Shown one piece after another: positions 17,389-26,145 of a DNA stretch of 64,000 nucleotides. Under the pieces are notes generated by a model. That model was not told the origin of the DNA. It saw only the letters and a program-made list of their open reading frames with translations, and did no database searches. The position numbers were made by a program, and so were the translations under genes. Source of the stretch: Comamonas composti DSM 21721. GTDB lineage: Bacteria > Pseudomonadota > Gammaproteobacteria > Burkholderiales > Burkholderiaceae_C. How positions within the stretch are numbered: position 1 is the first letter of the stretch; every line of letters begins with the position of its first letter. The DNA lies in the NCBI RefSeq assembly GCF_000429845.1, contig NZ_AUCQ01000017.1:51816-115815 (forward strand), written 5' to 3'.

Positions 17389-18658
17389 AAGATTGAAAAT
17401 ACTTGTTTTTCCATGTGGCGCAGAGAATGCCATGGAGATATTTGATGCCTTGAGATACTCTGTCCATGCGGAGGTCTTTGGAGCATCTTCCGTTGAGGAT
17501 CATGGCCGCTATGTCTTTGACAACTATATTGGGTCTGTTCCGAATATAAACGCTGAAAATTTCGATGCTGCATTCAGCAAAATAATTTCAGAGCGGGAAA
17601 TAGATCTGGTGTTTGCAACCCATGATTCCGTGATTGAGCATCTTTCAGTCAGGGCACCATTCATGGGATTTTATCTGGTTAATGGTGATCCTCAAACCAC
17701 GGCGATTGCGAGGAGTAAGTCCGCAACCTACAAAAAATTTTCAGCCCATGCATGGGCACCTCGATTTTTTTCAACCCTTGAAGAGATAGACCAGTGGCCC
17801 GCCATCATAAAGCCTGATCGAGGCCAGGGTGGACAAAATGTTCAGCTCGTTCACAGCCTGCGAGAGGCAAGACTTTGTGAGCTCACAGTGGAAAATCCAG
17901 TCTGGATGGAGAATTTGCCTGGGAAAGAACTGACCGTGGACTGCTTTACCGACCGAGAGGGGATACTGAAGTGGTGCTCGGCAAGAACCCGGGAAAGAGT
18001 CAAGGCTGGTATTTCCATGCACAGTAGATTTCTGTCTCAGGAAGAGGAGATAGAAAGCATTGCTGCAGATATCAATCGGCAGGTGAATCTGAGAGGTCCA
18101 TGGTTTTTCCAGGTCAAGCAGGATGCAGGCGGCTGCTGGAAGTTGCTGGAGTTTTCATGCCGGGTGAGCGGAACCATGGTGGCCCAGAGAGCCAGGGGCG
18201 TGAACTTGCCATTGATGGCATTGCATGATTACTTGGGGCGCAGTGTTTCAGCCATGCCCATGCCATGCATCAAGGCTGTGGACAGGCGTATCTCGACCAA
18301 GGCGCTGCTGGACCATGAATATCACACAGTGTTTATGGATCTTGACGATACGCTGGTGATTGCTGGGTCCGCTGTTCCCATCGCCATGGCCTTTGTTTAT
18401 CAAGAAATATCCAAAGGGAAAAAGATAATTTTAATTACAAGGCATGAAGGAGATGTCTTGGCTGAATTACATAGAGCCAAAATTCATGAAGGGATCTTTG
18501 AAAAAATAATACACATTGATGATAAAAGCCATAAGTCACAATATGTGCATGAATCTTCGATATTTGTCGACAATCACTTCCCGGAGAGAAGCGATGTCTT
18601 TCTAAACTGCCAGGTACCGGCCTTTGATCTGGATGCTCTGGAATTCTTGATGAGGTGA
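17372..18658 (+). CDS. ATP-grasp ligase fused to a HAD-type phosphatase
   Basis: A 428-residue two-domain protein. Residues 1-310 form an ATP-grasp enzyme related to carbamoyl-phosphate-synthase-like and carboxylate-amine ligases: KILVFPCGAENAMEIF, a pre-ATP region LVFATHDSVIEHL, WPAIIKPDRGQGGQNVQLV (ATP lysine and glycine loop) and LLEFSCRVSGTM (metal-binding Glu region). Residues 315-428 are HAD-like: FMDLDDTLVIAG (D323xD motif I), ILITRHEGD (motif II), then FVDNHFPERSDV (motif IV). The ATG at 17372, behind GGAG, is inside the preceding gene. Expected reaction: ATP-dependent amide bond formation plus dephosphorylation; substrates unknown, perhaps N-acylation of the island's amino sugar. Confidence 0.75.
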   Translation: MSSIHKRLKILVFPCGAENAMEIFDALRYSVHAEVFGASSVEDHGRYVFDNYIGSVPNINAENFDAAFSKIISEREIDLVFATHDSVIEHLSVRAPFMGFYLVNGDPQTTAIARSKSATYKKFSAHAWAPRFFSTLEEIDQWPAIIKPDRGQGGQNVQLVHSLREARLCELTVENPVWMENLPGKELTVDCFTDREGILKWCSARTRERVKAGISMHSRFLSQEEEIESIAADINRQVNLRGPWFFQVKQDAGGCWKLLEFSCRVSGTMVAQRARGVNLPLMALHDYLGRSVSAMPMPCIKAVDRRISTKALLDHEYHTVFMDLDDTLVIAGSAVPIAMAFVYQEISKGKKIILITRHEGDVLAELHRAKIHEGIFEKIIHIDDKSHKSQYVHESSIFVDNHFPERSDVFLNCQVPAFDLDALEFLMR

Positions 18659-18660
18659 TC

Positions 18661-19437
18661 ATGGAAAGTGTTGACTGGCATTTGAAAAAATCCGGAAATC
18701 CAGAAGAGTTCATTGAGATTCTCAGATCCGAGCGCAGAGATATTCTTGATCGACTCAGGGAAACAAGATTCAGTCTTTTGAAAAATGGCTATCCCCATAG
18801 TCAAGTCATACCCTACGCAAGCTATTCTCCGTGGCTTGCTGACGAGCTATTTCTGAATGTGTTCAGCATGGCCAAAGAAAATACCATGGTGGACATTTAT
18901 CGTTGCTATGAGCTCTATTGTTTTGCCAAGCAAATGGTTGATGTTCCTGGGGCGTTTATGGAGGTTGGGGTATGGCGTGGCGGCTCGGCAGCTGTCCTGG
19001 CCAGCGCCGCCCCTCACAAGGAGGTTCACTTGTTTGATACCTTTAATGGCGTGGCCAAGGCAGACCATCGCTTTGACACGCTGTATGTGGGGGGGGAGCA
19101 TGCCGATGCCAGCGAACATCAGGTCATGCAGATATTCGAGAAGATGGATCTGAAATGCCATATCCATGCTGGAATTTTTCCTGAAGAAACACTGTCCGGG
19201 CTTCCTGAATGTATTTCCTTCGCACATATTGATGTGGACACCTATTCTTCTGCCAAGGACGCATTCAGGGCGATATGGGCAAGAGTGTCTCCTAGTGGCA
19301 TGGTGGTTTTTGATGATTACGGGACCTTCGGCTGTGAAGGTGTTTCCCAATTGGTGCAGGAGCTTGCACAGGCGTTCAGAAATGCGGTTTTCATTCACAA
19401 CCTGAATGGCCATGCCATTTTTGTAAAAAAGCATTGA
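18661..19437 (+). CDS. TylF/MycF-type O-methyltransferase
   Basis: A 258-residue S-adenosylmethionine-dependent methyltransferase of the TylF (macrocin O-methyltransferase) family, which methylates sugar hydroxyls. AFMEVGVWRGGSAAVL is the SAM loop, HLFDTFNGVAKAD follows, and SFAHIDVDTYSSAKDAF and VVFDDYGTFGCEGV supply the metal-binding aspartates. The ATG at 18661 is preferred to GTG at 18655 (which overlaps the previous stop) because GAGG lies upstream at a suitable distance. Last biosynthetic gene before the second OGT-like protein; it probably methylates the flagellin sugar. Confidence 0.87.
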   Translation: MESVDWHLKKSGNPEEFIEILRSERRDILDRLRETRFSLLKNGYPHSQVIPYASYSPWLADELFLNVFSMAKENTMVDIYRCYELYCFAKQMVDVPGAFMEVGVWRGGSAAVLASAAPHKEVHLFDTFNGVAKADHRFDTLYVGGEHADASEHQVMQIFEKMDLKCHIHAGIFPEETLSGLPECISFAHIDVDTYSSAKDAFRAIWARVSPSGMVVFDDYGTFGCEGVSQLVQELAQAFRNAVFIHNLNGHAIFVKKH

Positions 19438-19492
19438 GCCTGTGCGGAATATCGACAGGCAGCGTCATTCGAAACCCCCGCACGATTGGTGA

Positions 19493-22288
19493 ATGCTCAT
19501 GAGTCTTACAAGTGGTCTGGATGAGTTTCAGCGGGCCCAGCAACTGCTTGAGCAGTGGCAGCTCGAGTCTGCCCACGAGGCCTATGCCCGCGCGTTGGAG
19601 CTGGAGCCCGAGCATGCAGAAGCCTTGCATGGAATGGGTTTGCTGCTGGGCTTATACATGCTGCGCAGCGCTGAAGCGCTGCCTTATCTTGAAGCTGCGA
19701 TAGGTGCCAGACCCAGAGAGTTTTCTTTCTGGCGCACCTATATCCACACGCTGCTGCGTGAAGGCTTGTCGGACATGGCTTGTTCGCTGATCGAGGTCGC
19801 GCGCACGCATGGCATGCAGGAAATAGCACTGGAGCAATTGCAAAAAGAGGTAGCCCTGGTCCAGGGCGCTCAGGCGGCGAGCTTTCTGGAGCAACAGGCT
19901 GCCCTTTGGCCCTTGGGCGAATCCACTTGCGCTGCAGGCGAAGCCACGGCCCGGGCGGATATGTGTGGCTGTCGCGTGCCCGACGCACAAATCGCCTTGC
20001 TGCAACAACTTTTTTTCGAGAAAGAGCATCGGCAACTGAGCCTGCTGGCGTCTCAACTGCTGTGTATTCATCCGAACAGCGGTGTGCTCTGGAAATTCAA
20101 GGCTGCAGCGGATAACGCGCAAGGTCTGCTGGAGACTGCCTTGGAGGCCGCCAGAAAGGCTGCGAAGCTGTTGCCCAGCGATGCTGAAGCACACTTCAAT
20201 CTGGGTGGGGTTTGCTGGCAGCTCGAGCTTTGGACTGAAGCTGAACAAGCCATGCAGGATGCGCTGGCGCTGAGGCCCCATTGGGCCCAGGCCTTTATGT
20301 ACCTGGGTGATGTGCGAAAGGCGCAAGGCCAGGTTGCTGGCAGCTTTCCTTGTTACGTCAATGCTTTGCTGCTGGAACCTGCGAATGTCAAGGCCCTGTT
20401 GCGGCTGGCTGCTGCTTTGCAGGAAACGGGCAGGCAGGATGAATGTGCCCAGTTTCTGGCGTTGCTGCTGCGCGAGCCTCATCTCTCTTCCGAGCTGTGT
20501 CTGGTCTGCGGCAATTTGCTGCGCAAGTCGGGCTGGCTGCTGCAGGCCGAGACGGCCTATCGCATGGCCTTGCATGAGCAGCCCGAACATGTGGAGGCCT
20601 TGCTGAGCCTGAACCATTTGCTGAGTCACAGCGGCCGCATGCATGAGGCCGAAGTCTGCTTGCGTCGGGCCTTGGTGCTGGCGCCAGAGCGGCAGGAATT
20701 GATCTGCGAGTTGGGGTTTCTGTTGTTTGCTCAAAAAAAATGGGACCAGGCCATGACACGGCTCGAAGCCCTGTTGCAGGAGAGGCCAGACTTTGGCCGG
20801 GCCCATTTTGTGTATGCGATGGTGTTGTTGGAGCGAGGGGATTTTGGCGGGCTGGATCAGGCCCTGACCCGAGGACTTTCGCGTCTCCCTGATGACCGCA
20901 ATCTGATGTTTCTGCGCGCAGGCTATTGGGACAAGATGGGCCATGGGGAGCACCGCCTGCAGCAACTGCAGGACTTATTGCTCAAACATCCCGACTACGA
21001 GCCCGCCCATAGCGCCCGCTTGTTTGCCCTGCTCCATGCTCCAGGCGCCACGGCACAGAGCGTTGGGCGCAGTTGCCGGGATTACGGGGCCTTCATGAAG
21101 CAGCGTTATGCAGGCCAGGTCAGGCTGGAGCATGGCAATAGCCGGGACAAGGCCAAGATCCTGCGCGTGGGTTTCGTTTCAGGGGATTTGCGCGGGCATG
21201 CCGTAGCCACGTTTTTCCTGCCGGTCATGTGCAAGCTGGCCCAGCGCAAAGATCTCGTATGCGTGGCTTATTGCAATAACGAGGTGTATGACGATACGAG
21301 CAAGGCGTTCCAGCGCATGTTTGCCTTGTGGCGCGGCATACGTGACATGGAGGTCTGCGCCCTGGCCGACCTGGTGCGTGCAGACGGTATAGACATACTC
21401 ATCGATCTCAGCGGCCACACCAAGGGGAACAGGCTGGACCTGTTCGCCATCAAGCCGGCTCCTGTGCAACTGACATGGATCGGGAATCCAGCGAGCACCG
21501 GGCTGGAAACCATGGATTACCTGGTGTGCGGAAACCCTATGCTGAAGACTTCGCAGCTCAAGGCCCAGATCACGGAGCAGGTGATGCGTCTTCCCATGGC
21601 CTATGTGTTTGAAGGCGGGTTTCATCAGCATCCCGTCATGCCTTTGCCGGGCCTGTGCAATGGCCATCTGACCTTTGGCTCGTTCAACCGTCATATCAAG
21701 ATCAACCGTCAGGTGATTGCAGTCTGGGGCCAGGTGCTGCGGGCCCTGCCTGCTTCTCGGCTGGTGCTGGGCTGCTGTCCTGCCACAGGCCCGTCCAAGG
21801 ACTTGAGGGAATGGCTGAGCGAGGAGGGCGTGGACGAGGCACGTGTGCGCTTTGCTCCGCATATGGACTTCGATCAGTACCTGCAGGCCCATCATGAAAT
21901 AGACCTTTGTCTGGACACTTTCCCGTTCTCTGGCGGAGTGGTCACCAATCACGCCCTGTGGATGGGAGTGCCGACATTGACCTTGGTGGGGGATCTGCTG
22001 GCTGGTGCGCAGTCGGCAGAAATCCTGCAGCGGGTTGGGCTGGCTGAGGCGTTTGTTGCTGCAGATGTGCCCCAGTTGTTGCTCAAAGCCAGGCACTGGA
22101 GTGAGCATCTGCCGCAGCTGCAGGCCATACGCCAGGGCTTGCGGGCGCAACTGGAGGCCTTGCAGCCCACGCAGGCCGACATCGTGGCTCAGTCGCTGGT
22201 GCTAGGGCTGCGCCAGGCGTGGGAGCGCTGGTGTGAAGGTTTGCCGGCTGCCGACCTTTGTGCCAACCCGGACGGGGTGACTTTTTGA
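19493..22288 (+). CDS. Large TPR protein with SPINDLY/OGT-type glycosyltransferase domain
   Basis: A 931-residue GT41-family protein. An N-terminal superhelix of about a dozen tetratricopeptide units spans residues 1-530 (for example AHEAYARALELEPEHAEALH, SDAEAHFNLGGVCWQLELW, AETAYRMALHEQPEHVEALL). The catalytic part follows: LRVGFVSGDLRGHAVATFFL, DGIDILIDLSGHTKGNRLDL, APVQLTWIGNPASTGL, FGSFNRHIKINRQVIAVWG (catalytic-region lysine) and FPFSGGVVTNHALWMGVPTL. An ATG six bases downstream (19499) has the better-spaced GGTGA. It lies directly upstream of fliC1, so it probably glycosylates flagellin in the cytoplasm; the long TPR part would select the acceptor. Confidence 0.88.
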   Translation: MLMSLTSGLDEFQRAQQLLEQWQLESAHEAYARALELEPEHAEALHGMGLLLGLYMLRSAEALPYLEAAIGARPREFSFWRTYIHTLLREGLSDMACSLIEVARTHGMQEIALEQLQKEVALVQGAQAASFLEQQAALWPLGESTCAAGEATARADMCGCRVPDAQIALLQQLFFEKEHRQLSLLASQLLCIHPNSGVLWKFKAAADNAQGLLETALEAARKAAKLLPSDAEAHFNLGGVCWQLELWTEAEQAMQDALALRPHWAQAFMYLGDVRKAQGQVAGSFPCYVNALLLEPANVKALLRLAAALQETGRQDECAQFLALLLREPHLSSELCLVCGNLLRKSGWLLQAETAYRMALHEQPEHVEALLSLNHLLSHSGRMHEAEVCLRRALVLAPERQELICELGFLLFAQKKWDQAMTRLEALLQERPDFGRAHFVYAMVLLERGDFGGLDQALTRGLSRLPDDRNLMFLRAGYWDKMGHGEHRLQQLQDLLLKHPDYEPAHSARLFALLHAPGATAQSVGRSCRDYGAFMKQRYAGQVRLEHGNSRDKAKILRVGFVSGDLRGHAVATFFLPVMCKLAQRKDLVCVAYCNNEVYDDTSKAFQRMFALWRGIRDMEVCALADLVRADGIDILIDLSGHTKGNRLDLFAIKPAPVQLTWIGNPASTGLETMDYLVCGNPMLKTSQLKAQITEQVMRLPMAYVFEGGFHQHPVMPLPGLCNGHLTFGSFNRHIKINRQVIAVWGQVLRALPASRLVLGCCPATGPSKDLREWLSEEGVDEARVRFAPHMDFDQYLQAHHEIDLCLDTFPFSGGVVTNHALWMGVPTLTLVGDLLAGAQSAEILQRVGLAEAFVAADVPQLLLKARHWSEHLPQLQAIRQGLRAQLEALQPTQADIVAQSLVLGLRQAWERWCEGLPAADLCANPDGVTF

Positions 22289-22352
22289 GGCCATGACGGG
22301 GATGGCGGTTTCCGAGGTGTGCGATCTGGCAACGAAAAAATCACAGCACCTC

Positions 22353-22379
22353 TAAAGTTTGAAATCCAGACACCGAAAA
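22353..22379 (+). promoter_or_regulatory. Sigma-28 (FliA) promoter of fliC1
   Basis: TAAAGTTT (22353-22360), an 11-nt spacer and ACCGAAAA (22372-22379), against the FliA consensus TAAAGTTT-N11-GCCGATAA. The -35 is perfect and the -10 matches 6 of 8. The fliC1 start is 155 nt beyond it, so the leader is long. Confidence 0.8.
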
Positions 22380-22533
22380 ACAACTCAGCACAAGGACAAG
22401 AGTCCTGGGCCCGCCAAGCACCGTTTCACCTTTGAACGCAAGCGGTACTAGGTCGGTAGTGGGGTCGCCGCTTGCTCTGCTGGATAAAGAGAATGTGGCG
22501 GCGATGTCTTGATTTCACTAGGAGCTGTCATCC

Positions 22534-23391
22534 ATGGCCATGACTATCAACACCAATCTGCAATCGCTCAACGCTCAACGCAACCTGAGCACTTCGCAGT
22601 CTTCGCTGAGCACCACCATGCAACGCCTGTCCTCGGGCCTGCGTGTCAACAGTGCCAAGGATGACGCCGCCGGTCTGGCGATTGCCGAGCGCATGAATGC
22701 GCAGGTGCGCGGAATGAATGTCGCCGTGCGCAATGCCAACGATGGCGTGTCCATGGCGCAGACCGCAGAAGGCGCGTTGTCCAAGGTCACCGACGCCCTT
22801 CAGCGTATGCGTGAGCTGGCCGTGCAGGCTCGCAATGGAACCAACGGTGCCAAGGACCAGGTGTCGCTGAACAAGGAGTTCGCTGAACTGGGCAAGGAAA
22901 TCAGCCGCGTCGTTTCGGGGGCCGACTTCAACGGCAAGAAAATTCTGGGTGCCGATGCCACGGCGATCACTTTCCAGGTGGGCGCCAATACCACGACCAA
23001 TGACGTGATTACGGTCACAACCTCCAATCTGTCGACGGATGCCACGATCACGGCGGTCACCGGTGCCTCGATCGGCCCGGCCGATGCAACGGCAGCAGCC
23101 TTGGATGCCTCGGCCCTGGGTACGGTGATTGGTAACCTGGATGCGGCTCTGGACAAGGTCAACACTGAGCGGGCCATGTTGGGAGCAACGCAGAATCGTT
23201 TCGAGGCAGTGGTCTCCAACCTGCAGGTTGCGTCGGAAAACACAGCGGCCGCGCGCAGCCGCATCATGGACGCAGACTTCGCGGCAGAAACGGCCAACCT
23301 CAGTCGCACGCAGATCCTGCAGCAGGCTGGTACGGCCATGGTGGCCCAGGCCAACCAGCTGCCACAAGGGGTGCTGGCCCTGCTGCGCTGA
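22534..23391 (+). CDS. fliC: Flagellin 1
   Basis: A 285-residue flagellin, the filament subunit. The N-terminal D0/D1 region ([40 protein letters not shown]) and the C-terminal part ([40 protein letters not shown]) are complete. The variable centre is only about 100 residues and rich in Thr, Ala and Asp, so outer D2/D3 domains are essentially absent. AGGAG precedes the ATG. Downstream of a sigma-28 promoter and followed by a strong terminator, so it is probably transcribed alone. Likely glycosylated by the adjacent OGT-like proteins. Confidence 0.96.
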   Translation: MAMTINTNLQSLNAQRNLSTSQSSLSTTMQRLSSGLRVNSAKDDAAGLAIAERMNAQVRGMNVAVRNANDGVSMAQTAEGALSKVTDALQRMRELAVQARNGTNGAKDQVSLNKEFAELGKEISRVVSGADFNGKKILGADATAITFQVGANTTTNDVITVTTSNLSTDATITAVTGASIGPADATAAALDASALGTVIGNLDAALDKVNTERAMLGATQNRFEAVVSNLQVASENTAAARSRIMDADFAAETANLSRTQILQQAGTAMVAQANQLPQGVLALLR

Positions 23392-23425
23392 GCAAGAGCG
23401 ATGAGGTGAGAAGTTGGAACTTTGG

Positions 23426-23453
23426 AGCCCCGGACCCTGGTCCGGGGCTTTTT
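23426..23453 (+). terminator. Rho-independent terminator of fliC1
   Basis: A 10-bp perfect stem (AGCCCCGGAC / GTCCGGGGCT), a CCTG loop and a TTTTT run (23449-23453), 35 nt after the fliC1 stop. Confidence 0.93.
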
Positions 23454-23576
23454 GATGGATAGCGCGTGGGAAATGGCGCCGATTCGCGGCTTTTATTTCC
23501 GCTTTGGCGTTGGGGCATATGAGCAAAATCATTGGCATCAGATAGGCAAAGCTGGAGATGCTGGCGTGCTGTCTGG

Positions 23577-23602
23577 CGTTTGGCGACTTGGGTCGCCAAA
23601 CG
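23577..23602 (+). promoter_or_regulatory. 11-bp stem-loop in the fliC2 leader
   Basis: CGTTTGGCGAC (23577-23587) and GTCGCCAAACG (23592-23602) pair perfectly around a TTGG loop. The hairpin lies 35 nt before the fliC2 start and has no U-tract, so a messenger-stability or translation role is more likely than termination. A weak sigma-54-like GG-N10-GC element (TTGGCA at 23532) lies just upstream; no sigma-28 site was found. Confidence 0.5.
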
Positions 23603-23637
23603 ATTGGCCATTGTTCATGCCTAACAAGGAGCTGCCC

Positions 23638-24507
23638 ATGGCATCCATCATCAACACCAATCTTGTCTCGCTGAACGCTCAGCGCAATCTCAGCACGTCA
23701 CAGGCGTCATTGAGCACGACGATGCAGCGCCTGTCTTCAGGCCTGCGCGTGAACAGTGCCAAGGACGATGCCGCAGGACTTGCGATTGCCGAGCGCATGA
23801 ACGCCCAGGTGCGCGGAATGAACGTGGCCATGCGTAATGCCAACGATGGCATTTCCATGGCCCAGACTGCAGAAGGTGCGCTTGGAAAAGTCAGCGATAC
23901 CTTGCAGCGCATGCGCGAGCTGGCTGTTCAGGCTGCGAACGATACCAACGGCTCTACGGACCGCAGCTCGCTGAACAAGGAGTTCCAGCAGTTGGCCCAG
24001 GAGATCGCGCGTGTCGTTGGGGGGACGAGCTTCAACGGGCGTCAACTGCTCAACAGTACCGAGCCGACGGTGTTCCAGGTCGGGGCGAATACCGGGCCTG
24101 ACAACCAGATCACCATTTCCGCCGTCGATCTGAGTGCAGCCTCCGCGCTGGATCTGAACACTGCAGGTACACCCCCCTCTCTCAACGGCGGGCTGGGCAG
24201 TTTGCTGGGTGCCGGAAGCTCTGCCGCAGATGCACGCATTTCCATGGAGGCCATCGATGCAGCGCTGGACCTGGTCAACAACACACGGGCCACGTTCGGA
24301 GCTGCGCAGAACCGGTTTGAAGCCGTGATCTCCAATCTGCAGGTGGCGGCCGAAAACACCACGGCTGCACGCTCGCGCATCATGGATGCGGACTTTGCCG
24401 CAGAAACCGCAAACCTCAGCCGTACACAGATACTGCAGCAAGCCGGCACAGCCATGGTGGCTCAGGCCAACCAGCAGCCGCAAACCGTGCTCAAGCTGAT
24501 TCAGTAA
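23638..24507 (+). CDS. fliC2: Flagellin 2
   Basis: A 289-residue second flagellin, close to the first at both ends ([40 protein letters not shown]) but different in the centre, which reads for example [19 protein letters not shown]. Like flagellin 1 it lacks outer domains. AAGGAG lies 7 nt before the ATG at 23638. The promoter is not evident and differs from that of flagellin 1. It may be a minor or conditionally made filament subunit. Confidence 0.95.
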   Translation: MASIINTNLVSLNAQRNLSTSQASLSTTMQRLSSGLRVNSAKDDAAGLAIAERMNAQVRGMNVAMRNANDGISMAQTAEGALGKVSDTLQRMRELAVQAANDTNGSTDRSSLNKEFQQLAQEIARVVGGTSFNGRQLLNSTEPTVFQVGANTGPDNQITISAVDLSAASALDLNTAGTPPSLNGGLGSLLGAGSSAADARISMEAIDAALDLVNNTRATFGAAQNRFEAVISNLQVAAENTTAARSRIMDADFAAETANLSRTQILQQAGTAMVAQANQQPQTVLKLIQ

Positions 24508-24513
24508 ACCCTC

Positions 24514-24540
24514 TTCAGTTGAAGACAGTGCTGCCGATAA
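24514..24540 (+). promoter_or_regulatory. Sigma-28 (FliA) promoter of fliD
   Basis: TTCAGTTG (24514-24521), 11-nt spacer, GCCGATAA (24533-24540). The -10 is a perfect match to the FliA consensus. It begins 7 nt after the fliC2 stop and lies 97 nt before the fliD start. Confidence 0.75.
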
Positions 24541-24637
24541 AAGGCTGGAGGGATGCCTTTGGAGGGGGTCTTGCGTTGCTGAGCTGAAAGCGATGCGAGG
24601 CCGGGCATGGTGCAGCTTGGACTAGAAAGGATTGGCT

Positions 24638-26050
24638 ATGGCATTGACCGCAGCAGGCATAGGCAGTGGCCTGAATGTTGAGAGCATGATCACGCAATTG
24701 GTGGCGGTGCAAAAGCAGTCGCTCCAGCCGTTGCAGCAAAAAGCCACCGTGCTTGATTCCAAAATATCTACATTTGGACAGCTCAAGTCATTGATGTCTC
24801 AGCTATCGGATGCGGCCAAGGCCTTGGCTGCTCCAGATGCCTGGCGTGTCAGCAGTGTCGCTTCATCGGGCACTGCCGTTGCAGCAACCGTGACCGGCAC
24901 CGGCGCGCTGTCCGGTGCAGCAGAAGTGACGGTGAGCCAGCTGGCCAGAGCTCAGACCGTGGCTTCCGGCGTCATGGATGCAGGCACGCGCTTCGATGCC
25001 GGCGGCAGCCTGACCATTTCAATGGGACGCTGGAGCGAGAATGCGAGCCAGTTCACAGGCAGTGGTACCAGTGTGACCATCAATATTGCACAAGCTGCCA
25101 CGCTGGAAGACGTCGTTTCCAGCATCAATGGCCAGAATTCAGGTGTGGTCGCTTCGGTGCTCAAGGATGCCCAGGGCGAGCGCCTGGTGCTGCGTTCGCG
25201 CGAGACGGGTGCGGACGCAGGCTTTAGCGTCTCCACAAGTGGCGACCCTGGCCTGTCCCAGTTGGCCTTCAACGGGACGCCGGCGAGCGGCGCGACCGTT
25301 CAGATGGCACAAAATGCCAAGGCTGTTGTCAATGGCATTGACGTCGAGTCGACGACGAATGAGCTCAAGCAAACCTTGCCTGGGCTGAGCCTGACGCTCA
25401 ATCAGATCACGAGCGCTCCGGTTACCGTGAGCGTGAGCTCGGACACGGAAGCCTTGAAGAAAAAGCTGCAGACTTTTGTGGACGCCTACAACGCCCTCAA
25501 TGACTTGATGGTGAATTCGACGAAATACGACGCGGAGTCCAAAAAGGGCGGCGTATTGCAGGGGGACTCGACCACGGTGGGTATGACCAACGGCTTGCGC
25601 TCGGTTCTGGCCGGAACCGTGGATGGGGCGACGCTGGGCCGGCTCTCGGACATGGGCTTGCAGATAGAAAAAGGTGGCAAGCTCAGCTTTGGTAGCTCGG
25701 CGAGCGACAAGGCCAAGTTCGAGGCAGCGCTGAAAAATACCGAAGCCTTGGGCCAGCTATTTGGTGCGGCAGGGGTAGAGGGCCAGTCGACAACACAGGG
25801 ACTGGCTGTACGAATGCAGGAATTCACCCGGCAACTGCTGGAGTTCGACGGCACCATCGACCTCAAGAACAAAGGCCTGCAAGAGCTCAAGAAAAGCAAT
25901 GGCAAGGCCCAGGAAAAGGTCAACGAACAGGCGGTCGCACTCGAAAAGCGTCTGCGGACCCAATATGCAAGCCTGGACTCGAAGATGGCCAATCTTTCAA
26001 AGCTCAGTGCATACATGAGCCAGCAGGTGGCGCAGTGGAACAAAGGGTGA
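24638..26050 (+). CDS. fliD: Flagellar filament cap protein FliD
   Basis: A 470-residue hook-associated protein 2, which forms the cap where exported flagellin folds. The N-terminal FliD domain (ALTAAGIGSGLNVESMITQL, then QKATVLDSKISTFGQLKSLM) and the C-terminal one (FVDAYNALNDLMVNSTKYD, GVLQGDSTTVGM, LSKLSAYMSQQVAQW) are both clear. The ATG at 24638 is preferred over TTG at 24632 because AAAGGA is well spaced before it. It has its own sigma-28 promoter. Confidence 0.96.
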   Translation: MALTAAGIGSGLNVESMITQLVAVQKQSLQPLQQKATVLDSKISTFGQLKSLMSQLSDAAKALAAPDAWRVSSVASSGTAVAATVTGTGALSGAAEVTVSQLARAQTVASGVMDAGTRFDAGGSLTISMGRWSENASQFTGSGTSVTINIAQAATLEDVVSSINGQNSGVVASVLKDAQGERLVLRSRETGADAGFSVSTSGDPGLSQLAFNGTPASGATVQMAQNAKAVVNGIDVESTTNELKQTLPGLSLTLNQITSAPVTVSVSSDTEALKKKLQTFVDAYNALNDLMVNSTKYDAESKKGGVLQGDSTTVGMTNGLRSVLAGTVDGATLGRLSDMGLQIEKGGKLSFGSSASDKAKFEAALKNTEALGQLFGAAGVEGQSTTQGLAVRMQEFTRQLLEFDGTIDLKNKGLQELKKSNGKAQEKVNEQAVALEKRLRTQYASLDSKMANLSKLSAYMSQQVAQWNKG

Positions 26051-26096
26051 GGGCTGCTCGCTCGCGATGTGCGTATCCTCAAGCAGCCGAAACCTC

Positions 26097-26123
26097 TAAA
26101 TTTCCATAGGCAGCAGCCGAAAA
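26097..26123 (+). promoter_or_regulatory. Sigma-28-like promoter of fliS-fliT
   Basis: TAAATTTC (26097-26104), an 11-nt spacer and GCCGAAAA (26116-26123); 6 of 8 and 7 of 8 matches to the FliA consensus. It lies 23 nt before fliS. Confidence 0.6.
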
Positions 26124-26145
26124 GCAAGGCATACAGGACATGAAT

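Noticed and set aside
23454..23640. Sigma-28 promoter for fliC2 using GCCGATTC at about 23479
   Set aside because: No -35-like TAAAG or TCAAG element lies 11 nt upstream; the nearest T-rich sequence is 18 nt away.
22534..24507. Tandem near-repeats suggesting a flagellin phase-variation cassette
   Set aside because: No invertible inverted repeats or recombinase gene flank the pair, and the copies differ at many silent sites.
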